Below are positions 1 to 6,313 of a stretch of 7,579 bases of DNA, in pieces. Location of the stretch: the NCBI GenBank assembly GCA_029987315.1, contig DALTVZ010000157.1:1-7579 (forward strand), written 5' to 3'. The translations under genes and the position numbers were made by a program. How positions within the stretch are numbered: the first letter of the stretch is position 1; each line of letters begins with the position of its first letter. Origin of the DNA: Methanocorpusculum sp. GTDB taxonomy: Archaea; Halobacteriota; Methanomicrobia; Methanomicrobiales; Methanocorpusculaceae. The notes below the pieces were generated by a model, which had not been told where the DNA came from, made no database searches, and saw only the letters and a list, made by a program, of their open reading frames with translations.

Positions 1-74
1 AAGCCAATAGGCTTGCGACTAGAGGTCTTAGCAGAGCAAATCTCTGATTTGCGGTTCGCGGTTGGCTTTTTCTC
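1..74 (+). repeat. Long-range stem followed by T run, enclosing a hairpin
   Basis: Bases 1-7 (AAGCCAA) pair perfectly with 62-68 (TTGGCTT), and a T-rich stretch follows (TTTTTCTC region, to 74). Inside lies a perfect 7-bp hairpin, 36-42 (GCAAATC) with 46-52 (GATTTGC) around the loop TCT, and a small GCG-GTT-CGC hairpin at 51-59 that overlaps its end. The layout would suit a folded RNA or the terminator of a gene to the left, but the element reaches the window edge, so its full extent is unknown. It is not recognised as a tRNA or known riboswitch. Base pairing is seen directly; any role is inference. Confidence 0.45.
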
Positions 75-88
75 ATGTGTCCACACTC

Positions 89-136
89 GCAAACTTTCAG
101 TTTGCTCGACTGAGATCGTCGACTTCGTCGCCGATC
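89..136. repeat. Two further perfect or near-perfect triloop hairpins
   Basis: Bases 89-95 (GCAAACT) and 99-105 (AGTTTGC) form a perfect 7-bp hairpin with loop TTC. Bases 114-123 (GATCGTCGAC) and 127-136 (GTCGCCGATC) form a 10-bp hairpin with one mismatch, again with loop TTC. A smaller palindrome, GTGT-CC-ACAC, precedes them at 77-86. With the hairpin at 36-52 this makes three strong stems with pyrimidine triloops in about 100 bases, just upstream of the cyclodeaminase gene. Two of the three begin with GCAAA and end with TTTGC, so they may belong to one repeat family. The function is unknown. Confidence 0.5.
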
Positions 137-140
137 CGTC

Positions 141-178
141 ACGTAAATTCATCTCATCTCACGTCCAAATAGTACTCC
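141..178 (+). promoter_or_regulatory. Possible promoter/short leader of the cyclodeaminase gene
   Basis: An A/T-rich patch (GTAAATTC, about 143-150) lies roughly 30 bases before the ATG at 179, and no Shine-Dalgarno sequence is visible just ahead of that ATG. This would fit an archaeal TATA-like element that gives a leaderless or very short-leader transcript. The match to a TATA box is weak, so transcription could instead begin further left. Confidence 0.25.
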
Positions 179-1408
179 ATGAAATTTTCGCGGGAGATCG
201 AACTTCGGGGCCACATTGTAGATTCCGGCATCCTTGCCAAGGTCATGGATACCGTTGTCGAATACAATGGCGATTTCGAAACTGACGAGTTCACCTTAGG
301 CCGGCTGAAAACAGATCCAAGTTATGCCAGGATGCAGATCTCTGCAGAGACCCCAGAGCAGCTCACTGCACTGATAAGTCAGTTGCGCCGCTTAGGTGTC
401 ATTGTGACCGGAGAATCTGAAGTCGAGCTTGGCTCGGTTGTAAAAGAAAAGGTCGCACCGGAAGGATTCTATTCAACCACCAATCACCCAACCTATATTC
501 ACTGTCATGAAACCTGGATCCCTGTCGACAATATGAAGATGGACGCCCTGATTTGGGTGGATCCAAAAAATATGACGGCAAAGTGTGTTGTCCAGGGAAA
601 ACTTCAGCCCGGAGACACCGTCGTTGTTGGTGAAGAAGGAGTGCGGGTCGACTTCCCCGAGCGTCCACGTGAGATCGGCGTTTTCGAGTTTATGGGTGGC
701 AACGTCTCCTCTGAGCGGCCGAGCAAAGCCATCATCCGACGTATCGCAAAAGAACTCCTCTGGGTCAAATCCACCGGGAAAAAAGTAGCTCTTGTCGGCG
801 GTCCCGCGATCGTCCACACCGGCGCTTCAGATTCCGTAGCGGCCATGATCCGGGAAGGATATCTGGACGTCATCTTTGCCGGCAACGCCCTCGCGGCTCA
901 CGATCTTGAGAACTGTATCTATGGAACATCTCTTGGGATGGACCTTACGACCGGCGAGCTCGTCAGCGGAGGACACCGACATCACCTGTATACCATCAAT
1001 AAGATCATGGATGCCGGCTCGATCAAGGCCGCCGTCGATTCAGGTCTTGTCACCCGCGGGATCATGTATGAATGCATCAAAAACGATGTGCCCTACGTTC
1101 TTGCAGGTTCGATACGTGACGACGGCCCTCTCCCGGACGTCATCCAGAATGTCATGGAGTCCCAGGACGCCATGCGCCGGCATATCACCGACCTTGGCAT
1201 GGTCTTGATGGTGGCAACACTCCTGCACTCAGTAGCGGTTGGAAATTTGCTACCCTCTCATGTGAAAACCATCTGTGTGGACATCAACCCGGCATCGGTC
1301 ACCAAACTTATGGACCGCGGGACCTCGCAGGCGATCGGATTGATCAGCGATGCGGGAACGTTTATGCCGCTCCTGTTAGAAGAGTTGAGAGATCAGTCGA
1401 AAAACTGA
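179..1408 (+). CDS. Archaeal ornithine cyclodeaminase (LOR/SDH-like, TIGR00300 family)
   Basis: The predicted 409-residue cytoplasmic enzyme belongs to the LOR/SDH bifunctional-enzyme conserved-domain family. Methanogen members, and the related C-terminal part of cyanobacterial ArgZ/AgrE, are NAD-dependent ornithine cyclodeaminases that turn L-ornithine into L-proline plus ammonia. Visible family features are the opening REIELRGHIVDSGIL (residues 5-19), the TDPSYA segment (45-50), the NHPTYIH segment (102-108), the nucleotide-binding core VALVGGPAIVHTGASDS (203-219), FAGNALAAHDLENC (233-246), GGHRHHLYTINKI (264-276) and VLAGSIRDDGPLPDVI (307-322). Cys246 is probably the catalytic cysteine by analogy with AgrE; this is inferred from position only. 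The length is normal for the family, and the ATG at 179 fits the conserved N terminus. The gene stands alone on the + strand and converges with the genes to its right. A likely role is proline synthesis or nitrogen recycling from ornithine. Confidence 0.9.
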   Translation: MKFSREIELRGHIVDSGILAKVMDTVVEYNGDFETDEFTLGRLKTDPSYARMQISAETPEQLTALISQLRRLGVIVTGESEVELGSVVKEKVAPEGFYSTTNHPTYIHCHETWIPVDNMKMDALIWVDPKNMTAKCVVQGKLQPGDTVVVGEEGVRVDFPERPREIGVFEFMGGNVSSERPSKAIIRRIAKELLWVKSTGKKVALVGGPAIVHTGASDSVAAMIREGYLDVIFAGNALAAHDLENCIYGTSLGMDLTTGELVSGGHRHHLYTINKIMDAGSIKAAVDSGLVTRGIMYECIKNDVPYVLAGSIRDDGPLPDVIQNVMESQDAMRRHITDLGMVLMVATLLHSVAVGNLLPSHVKTICVDINPASVTKLMDRGTSQAIGLISDAGTFMPLLLEELRDQSKN

Positions 1409-1439
1409 TCCCTTTATTAAAAAAATCTTTTTTATTAGC
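1391..1439. terminator. Bidirectional terminator between convergent genes
   Basis: A perfect 7-bp inverted repeat, GATCAGT (1391-1397) with ACTGATC (1404-1410), spans the stop codon of the cyclodeaminase gene. It is followed by a nearly palindromic AT block with A7 at 1419-1425 and T6 at 1428-1433. The T run serves the + strand gene, and the A run gives a T7 tract for the - strand gene that ends at 1440. Archaeal termination relies mainly on such T tracts. Confidence 0.65.
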
Positions 1440-1856
1440 TCATGTGAATTTGAGCGATGATACCTTAAGCAGTGCCACCGATCCATCGGAGAATATTCCG
1501 CGAACACCAACACTTTTGGTCCCGGTGATATACTGGGCGATCCCTCTGAACTCGACCTCGGTCTCTCCTTTTCGAACATCCCTTACCACGGGAGAATATC
1601 CTTCGATCTGCACGGAGATCTTTACCATCTCATCGACCCGTTTCCCCTCATAGATCGTTACGATGATATCATTTCCTGATATCACGGGATTGAGCAGAAC
1701 ATCCGGATCGCTAAGTGATTGATCGAAGATATAGGTTGCTCCAAGTAATAACCCAAAAAGAGAAGCCCCTATGATCAACATAACGATCACGATCAAAAAA
1801 ATCACCATTATGAGTTTTATCTTCTTTGGGCTCTTTTTTTGATAACGCATCACCAT
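1440..1856 (-). CDS. Small single-pass membrane protein with pilin-like outer domain (copy B)
   Basis: This 138-residue protein is not recognised by name. The first 14 residues are basic (RYQKKSPKKIK), then residues 15-42 form one strongly hydrophobic membrane helix. The remaining 95 or so residues should face outside by the positive-inside rule. The outer part is rich in beta-strand pattern: GNDIIVTIYEG (61-71), VQIEG (82-86), VEFRG (101-105) and VGVRGIFSDG (116-125), ending KFT. The GND...VTY/IYEG and GxFSDG motifs recall the C-terminal beta domain of methanogen type IV pilins, but there is no class III signal-peptide site, so it is not an ordinary pilin. It starts 13 bases after the Cache gene stop, which suggests co-translation. 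An alternative start is the ATG at 1850, two codons in. It is a paralogue of the gene at 3739-4170: 25 of 41 residues match over residues 46-86. Confidence 0.75.
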   Translation of the reverse strand: MVMRYQKKSPKKIKLIMVIFLIVIVMLIIGASLFGLLLGATYIFDQSLSDPDVLLNPVISGNDIIVTIYEGKRVDEMVKISVQIEGYSPVVRDVRKGETEVEFRGIAQYITGTKSVGVRGIFSDGSVALLKVSSLKFT

Positions 1857-1869
1857 ATCGCATCACTCT

Positions 1870-3570
1870 TCACTCTAAAATGATCAGGCTGCCAACGTAT
1901 GTGGTGGTATTTGTCGGCTCAACATAAAGCAATACATGTTTCTCTTTGTTTTCGGACGGGGTCTCTATAAGGAAATACATCATTCCACCGCCTGCTTTGG
2001 CCGATGAGAGAATCTCGCGTGTCACTGACATTCCTAAAGAATTATTTACGCCAAGCTGATCTGTTCCTGCCATTTCAGGTTTCAGCAAATAGGCAAGGAC
2101 CGTTCCATTTTCTTTAATGACACATGGATACAATCCTTCGATGTGTAGCTCACTCGCTGGATCATTGACCATCTCGACCACGGATGAGATCCCTTCGGAT
2201 TTTGCAAGATACTGCATGTTTCTTACCTGATACCTTAGATTATCACGCGCTTTCAAATCGACATATGGAGTCTGAGATAAGGGGTTGTCCATTACATATA
2301 CCCCTGCTCCAATGAACCACTGGTCATCCACTTTCATTACATAGGACTGTTTAAACTCCTGAGCATAGTTATGATCCGGGTTTGGGTACAGATAACATAC
2401 GTAACCGCCGCCTTGTTCTGCTCTGATGATGCCTCTCTGCATTATTTTAACGCCGTTCGTATCCTCCATGAACCATCGATTTACCCCAATAAGACCTGGC
2501 TGGAAGGGAAGTGCCAATGTCTCCCCGTCCATACCATAGGCAAAGATGTAGAGTTCTCCGTCGATGAACTCTCCATGTGGATCATTAAATTCCGCAAGAG
2601 CACGCTCTTTCCCATTCTTACTGGCATAGACGTACGCGTTTTCAACAAATGCTTTGAGTTCCTCAGGGGTTGGCGTGATCTTGCTGGTATTTATAGTTCT
2701 TTTTGGAACATTGTCGGTAAGAACTATCCGCCACTCCATGCCGTATCCGGGATATACTGAATTCCAAACAGTGTTCGTCTGGACGAGATCGATCCACGTG
2801 GAATCGTAGAATAGATACGAGGCATTTCCGGAGGGCTTTTCCAGGATGCTTTTCACTGCATTTTTGAGGGAACCGATCTGATATATTTCATCGGTGATGA
2901 GGTTTCGTCCGATCTCTTCTGTGTCCTTATCGAAGATCACGAGACCATTGTCCTGGGCGACCCATACCGTGTAGCCGTATGTGTTTCTCAGAAATTCATT
3001 GAGCCCTGAGAAAAGGTACCAGGTATCGATGCCGACTCGAAGTGTTCCGTTATAGTTTCCTTCGGCATCATATACTGCAGTTGTGATCGTAACTCCATTA
3101 TCTCCAAACGGCATGTTTGAATAATTTGATACGATACACTGCGATCCTGATGCTTTGAAATCCTCCTCGGTATAATGGCTCGTTGCCTTGCCTATACCCA
3201 GTTCCATGGATGCTCCCAGATCTTCGGTAGATAATATGAGGATATTATCTGTATCGAAAACTCCCGTCTCAAATGAGAACGGGATATCACGTTTTAGTTT
3301 GAAAAGAGCAAGGATGACGGCCGGATCATCGATCGGTACGCCATCCAGTTCCCGGGCGGTATTCCATAAAGCACTGGACGCCGTATCCATCTCTTTGTTG
3401 ATCTGATAAATCATCGGAGAGAGGGCCTCCTCCATATCACTGATATGTTCAGCGGAAACTGGCTCCGGTTCAATGGCATTTGCTGTAAAAATAGTGAACC
3501 CAGTAGTACATATGAGAATTAGTAAGATAATAGAGATAATACTGATACTCACGATATAACGTTTTTTCAT
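1870..3570 (-). CDS. Extracytoplasmic triple Cache-domain protein, no output domain (copy B)
   Basis: The 566-residue predicted surface sensor or binding protein has a hydrophobic N terminus (residues 5-29), either an uncleaved anchor or a signal peptide cleaved after Ala-Asn-Ala (30-32). There is no usable lipobox: Cys21 is preceded by Ile. A dCache-like region follows (about 40-290) with the typical VWVAQDNGLVIFDKDTEEIG stretch (202-221). A single-Cache unit (about 302-426) carries FNDPHGEFIDGELYIFAYGMDG, GGGYVCYLYPNP and YVMKVDDQWFIGAGVY. A second, diverged unit (443-565) has VNDPASELHIEGLYP and AGGGMMYFLIE. Cache domains normally bind small ligands outside the cell and feed a kinase, methyl-accepting or cyclase domain, but here the protein ends with the last Cache unit. 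The start at 3570 has an AGGT Shine-Dalgarno four bases upstream. It is paralogous to 4172-5839 and is followed by the small membrane protein gene. The ligand is unknown. Confidence 0.85.
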   Translation of the reverse strand: MKKRYIVSISIISIILLILICTTGFTIFTANAIEPEPVSAEHISDMEEALSPMIYQINKEMDTASSALWNTARELDGVPIDDPAVILALFKLKRDIPFSFETGVFDTDNILILSTEDLGASMELGIGKATSHYTEEDFKASGSQCIVSNYSNMPFGDNGVTITTAVYDAEGNYNGTLRVGIDTWYLFSGLNEFLRNTYGYTVWVAQDNGLVIFDKDTEEIGRNLITDEIYQIGSLKNAVKSILEKPSGNASYLFYDSTWIDLVQTNTVWNSVYPGYGMEWRIVLTDNVPKRTINTSKITPTPEELKAFVENAYVYASKNGKERALAEFNDPHGEFIDGELYIFAYGMDGETLALPFQPGLIGVNRWFMEDTNGVKIMQRGIIRAEQGGGYVCYLYPNPDHNYAQEFKQSYVMKVDDQWFIGAGVYVMDNPLSQTPYVDLKARDNLRYQVRNMQYLAKSEGISSVVEMVNDPASELHIEGLYPCVIKENGTVLAYLLKPEMAGTDQLGVNNSLGMSVTREILSSAKAGGGMMYFLIETPSENKEKHVLLYVEPTNTTTYVGSLIILE

Positions 3571-3625
3571 TTTTACCTGGATTTAGATTATGAACTCTAT
3601 TGGAGGGAAGGCATTTATACCTATC
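3571..3625 (-). promoter_or_regulatory. Promoter and ribosome binding site of copy B
   Basis: Read on the - strand, a TATA box (TATAAAT, 3619-3613, in the context GGTATAAATG) sits about 45 bases before the ATG at 3570. This predicts transcription starting near 3591 with a leader of about 20 bases. A partial Shine-Dalgarno (CCAGGT, 3580-3575) lies four bases before the ATG. A second TATA-like sequence (TATAAAGG, 3632-3625) lies just upstream. Copy B therefore probably has its own promoter. Confidence 0.55.
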
Positions 3626-3639
3626 CTTTATACATTTTA

Positions 3640-3738
3640 GTCACGTTTTTTTTTGAAAAAAAATGAAAAGGGGCTTTGAGTTCGGCCGGACCTCTCTGGT
3701 CTCATCTTTATGCAATATGTAGAATAAAAAAAGAGTAT
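3640..3738 (-). terminator. Poly-T terminator region behind copy A
   Basis: Just after the stop of the small protein gene (TAA, 3741-3739) the - strand reads CTCTTTTTTTATTCT (3735-3721), a good archaeal T-tract terminator. Further on is a GACC-TCTCT-GGTC hairpin (about 3690-3702). There is also a pure homopolymer palindrome, T9 at 3646-3654 and A8 at 3656-3663 on the + strand, separated by one G. These elements separate the two cassettes transcriptionally, at least in part. Confidence 0.55.
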
Positions 3739-4170
3739 TTAGGTGAACTTGATCGTGTTCATCTTAAGGATCTGGCTTCTGCCGTCTGAAAAGATCCCCC
3801 GGACCGCAATACCTCTCATACCAGTTATCCCCGCACAGGCCCCAATAAAACGCACATCTCCGGTGCCTGTGGTAGGTGCAGGCTTGACCGATAATGAGGA
3901 TGGGAGTTGGACTCCTTCGATCTCTATGGAAAGTTGGATCATCTCGTTGACCCTTCTCCCCTCATAGATCGTTACGACCACATCATTACCGACCACAAAC
4001 ACATTTAGCATTACATCCGGGTCTTCGAGCGATTTGTCGATGACATACCCAGTTCCAATTAATGCGACGGCGGCACCAGCACATACGATGAGGATCGATA
4101 TGATCGCAAGACTTATTCCCATGGTCAGAAGGATCTCTTTTCTACTTTTTTTTCTGTATCGCAGCGCCAT
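3739..4170 (-). CDS. Small single-pass membrane protein with pilin-like outer domain (copy A)
   Basis: This 143-residue paralogue of the protein at 1440-1856 has the same plan: a basic cytoplasmic end (RYRKKSRKE, residues 4-12), a hydrophobic helix (13-40), then an outer beta-rich domain. Shared motifs are SLEDPDVMLN (47-56), GNDVVVTIYEGRRVNEM (61-77), IEIEG (82-86) and IAVRGIFSDG (121-130), with the same KFT ending. It differs by a Pro/Thr/Gly-rich insertion at about 90-104. The ATG lies one base after the TAA of the Cache gene and has only a weak GGACGGT-like sequence ahead, so translation is probably coupled to that gene. The ectodomain resembles methanogen pilin beta domains, but the N terminus lacks the pilin processing site. 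A role as membrane partner of the Cache protein is inferred from context alone. Confidence 0.78.
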   Translation of the reverse strand: MALRYRKKSRKEILLTMGISLAIISILIVCAGAAVALIGTGYVIDKSLEDPDVMLNVFVVGNDVVVTIYEGRRVNEMIQLSIEIEGVQLPSSLSVKPAPTTGTGDVRFIGACAGITGMRGIAVRGIFSDGRSQILKMNTIKFT

Positions 4171-4171
4171 C

Positions 4172-5839
4172 TTATGTACCGTCCAGGCGCATCATACTGC
4201 CATAATAGATCTCTCCATCTGCGGGCTCCACATAGATGATCATATATTCCTCTATGCCGGGGGCAGAGCCCTCCACAAGACTATACATCAGCCCCCCTCC
4301 GGATCTCCCAAGAGATATTATCTCCCTTACAGGTGACATGCCATAGGAGTTCGTGGATCCAAGCCAGTTCGTTCCGACTCGAGTTGGGTCACAGATACAG
4401 GAAAGAACATTTCCATTTCCATCCAAAGCAAATGGGCAAAGCCCTTCGATCTGGAGCTCACTTGTCGGATCATTGATCATCTGCCAGAGATCCTCCTCCG
4501 GCATCATGGTGGATAGATACTGAAATCCCCTCACCTGAGTGACCAGCTGATTTCGTTTCTCCCATGTGTAGTTGGGGGTGATAGTTGCCGGATATATCCC
4601 TGCACCGATAAGCCAGTTCTCGTCAACGGACATGACATATGAAAGCTTTAATTCAGAGGCAAAGTTGTCGTTCGGGTTTGGATACTGATAATACACAAAC
4701 CCTCCTCCGAATTTGGACTTGTCAATAAATCTCTGGAGTACTTTTACTCCAAGGACATCCTCCCCGTTCCATCGAGTTGTTCCAACGATGTTCTGCTGAT
4801 ACGGTAACGCCAGGGTCATTCCCGTCATGTCATAGGCAAAGATGTAGAGTTCGCCGTCAATGAACGTACCTTTCGGGTCATTGAATGCACGAACAGACTC
4901 CTCTTTGGTATGGGTCTGGGTGTAGATGTATGCCTTTTCGACAAATGTTTTGAGTTGATCTATAGTGAGTTGGGTTTCGGTGTTTTTTCCGGTATTGGCA
5001 TTGTCGACAAGGATGATCCTCCATTCGATGCCGTTTGTCAACACAATCGTTTTCCAAACAGCGTTTGCCTGCTCAAACTCGATCGATCCGATCCTCTGAT
5101 ACATGCATGAAAGGTTACCTTGTTTTTCTTCAGCTACGCGCTGTGCACCATTGCCGGCAGTCATTTGAAGGTACATCGGATCGGTCAGTGCGTTTTTGTC
5201 GATGTCTCGAATTTTTTCGTCATAGATCTGTACGCCGTTTGGCTGGATGGCCCAGATGGTATATTTTCCCTCTGATCTGATCTTGGATGCCGCACCGGAA
5301 AAAAGATAGGTAGGGTTGAGTGAAACACGAAGAGACCCGTTGTATATGCCAGATTCATTGTATATCGGAGCAATTGTCAAGACTCCTCGGTCTCCGGTAA
5401 TAAAAGTGATGGGCTCGGTGATGATGCAGCCGTTTATTGTGTTGGTGAAATCTGCTTCGGTGATAGAGACACATGTTGGTTTACCAATAAGCTCATGATT
5501 TTGCGATTTGCCGGTTATTGCGAGACAGATGTTGTCTGTATCGACAAAAAGCACCTCATATGAGGCGGGAATGTCACGGCGAAGTTGTAACATTGCCTGG
5601 TCTAATGCGGCCGTGCCTGTTTCAGATCCGGTGAGATTGCTTGCTCTGTTATTGGTGAGGATGAAGATCTCGTTTAGCTGTTCATCTAGGGTCGGGATGA
5701 GTTCGTCCAACGAACTTTGCATGTCGGCCTGTTTTTCATCGGAGATCGGCTCCAGATGTTTGATCATGACACAACCGGTGATAAAAATGATCCCTATCAC
5801 CAGACATAGTGTCATGAATTGTATAGTTTGCCGTTTCAT
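4172..5839 (-). CDS. Lipoprotein triple Cache-domain protein, no output domain (copy A)
   Basis: The 555-residue predicted surface lipoprotein starts MKRQTIQF, and residues 9-22 are hydrophobic and end in the lipobox Ile-Thr-Gly-Cys, with Cys23 the lipid site. A TTG at 5863 would add eight residues ahead of this signal and is unlikely; the ATG at 5839 gives a normal lipoprotein signal. A dCache-like region (about 30-280) includes YTIWAIQPNGVQIYDE (193-208). A single-Cache unit follows (about 295-418) with AFNDPKGTFIDGELYIFAYD, GGGFVYYQYPNPND and YVMSVDENWLIGAGIYP. The last unit is diverged (about 430-550) with INDPTSELQIEGLCPF and SGGGLMYSLVEG. No membrane segment or signalling domain follows. 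It is the paralogue of 1870-3570 and the first gene of its cassette, with the small protein gene one base downstream. It presumably binds a small ligand outside the cell; ligand and output are unknown. Confidence 0.85.
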   Translation of the reverse strand: MKRQTIQFMTLCLVIGIIFITGCVMIKHLEPISDEKQADMQSSLDELIPTLDEQLNEIFILTNNRASNLTGSETGTAALDQAMLQLRRDIPASYEVLFVDTDNICLAITGKSQNHELIGKPTCVSITEADFTNTINGCIITEPITFITGDRGVLTIAPIYNESGIYNGSLRVSLNPTYLFSGAASKIRSEGKYTIWAIQPNGVQIYDEKIRDIDKNALTDPMYLQMTAGNGAQRVAEEKQGNLSCMYQRIGSIEFEQANAVWKTIVLTNGIEWRIILVDNANTGKNTETQLTIDQLKTFVEKAYIYTQTHTKEESVRAFNDPKGTFIDGELYIFAYDMTGMTLALPYQQNIVGTTRWNGEDVLGVKVLQRFIDKSKFGGGFVYYQYPNPNDNFASELKLSYVMSVDENWLIGAGIYPATITPNYTWEKRNQLVTQVRGFQYLSTMMPEEDLWQMINDPTSELQIEGLCPFALDGNGNVLSCICDPTRVGTNWLGSTNSYGMSPVREIISLGRSGGGLMYSLVEGSAPGIEEYMIIYVEPADGEIYYGSMMRLDGT

Positions 5840-5900
5840 TGTATCGTGGCCGCCGTTTAACAAGTATTTTTACGCCCTCATCTATATATTATGATGTCTA
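5840..5900 (-). promoter_or_regulatory. Promoter of copy A
   Basis: On the - strand an AATATATA element (5890-5883) lies about 45-50 bases before the ATG at 5839. This matches the spacing of the copy B promoter and predicts a leader of about 20 bases. The leader holds only a weak G-rich stretch (GGCGG, near 5853-5849) in place of a clear Shine-Dalgarno. Confidence 0.5.
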
Positions 5901-6302
5901 TTTCCGTCCCATATTTTAGGAGCATGGGTTTTATTTATTTCATACAAAAAGGTTGTTTTTTCTGGTTTCAGGGCTGATTTGTGGTGTTTCTGATCTGAAA
6001 TGTATGAACAAAGAAGGAGAATTTTTTTTATTTTTATTAGTGATTTCTGCTTGATTTTCATGTTATGATGAAAATAGTGGGAATTCTACTGAAGGTTGTG
6101 GTGATACTCAGCCTTAAGTCGCCAGATTTGACGATCATCCAGGAATGAGTTGGTTTCTTGTATGACGACTGCGCGTTTTTTCTGAAAAAATCGCCTGATC
6201 AGTGTGAGGACGGATGCCACGCATATAAAAAAAGACTAGCAGATATGAAATCGTGTTAAACAACACAGGATTTCCATTCGAAGTTTCACAAGAATTATAT
6301 TC
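5901..6302. other. AT-rich gene-free interval with inverted repeats
   Basis: I see no credible gene on either strand here. The region has A- and T-runs and several inverted repeats. A perfect 8-bp pair, ATTTTCAT (6054-6061) with ATGAAAAT (6068-6075), surrounds a 6-base loop. TTTCAG (5966-5971) pairs with CTGAAA (5995-6000). GTGTT (6253-6257) pairs with AACAC (6262-6266). A hairpin near 6171-6193 has a run of six T pairing with six A, capped by GCG/CGC with one bulge. A T7 tract on the - strand (6233-6227) could be a second terminator for the operon to the right. Operator sites or a small RNA cannot be excluded. Confidence 0.4.
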
Positions 6303-6313
6303 AAAAAAGAATA
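6303..6313 (-). terminator. Poly-T terminator after the tRNA thiolase gene
   Basis: The - strand reads TATTCTTTTTTGA directly after the TAA stop at 6316-6314, with T6 at 6308-6303. This is a short but typical archaeal T-tract terminator. A further T7 tract lies about 75 bases downstream. Confidence 0.5.

Noticed and set aside
1..136. CRISPR array or tRNA at the left edge
   Set aside because: The hairpins differ in sequence and spacing, no regular repeat-spacer units are present, and no cloverleaf can be drawn.
13..285. A 90-codon open frame on the + strand over the hairpin cluster
   Set aside because: It runs through the hairpins and overlaps the start of the cyclodeaminase gene by over 100 bases in another frame; the protein has no family-like features.
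2371..2760. 129-codon + strand frame inside the second Cache gene
   Set aside because: It is antisense to a strongly supported Cache coding region and lacks any recognisable feature.
5840..5863. TTG start that lengthens the first Cache protein by eight residues
   Set aside because: The ATG at 5839 gives a normal lipoprotein signal peptide, and the added residues would sit oddly before it.
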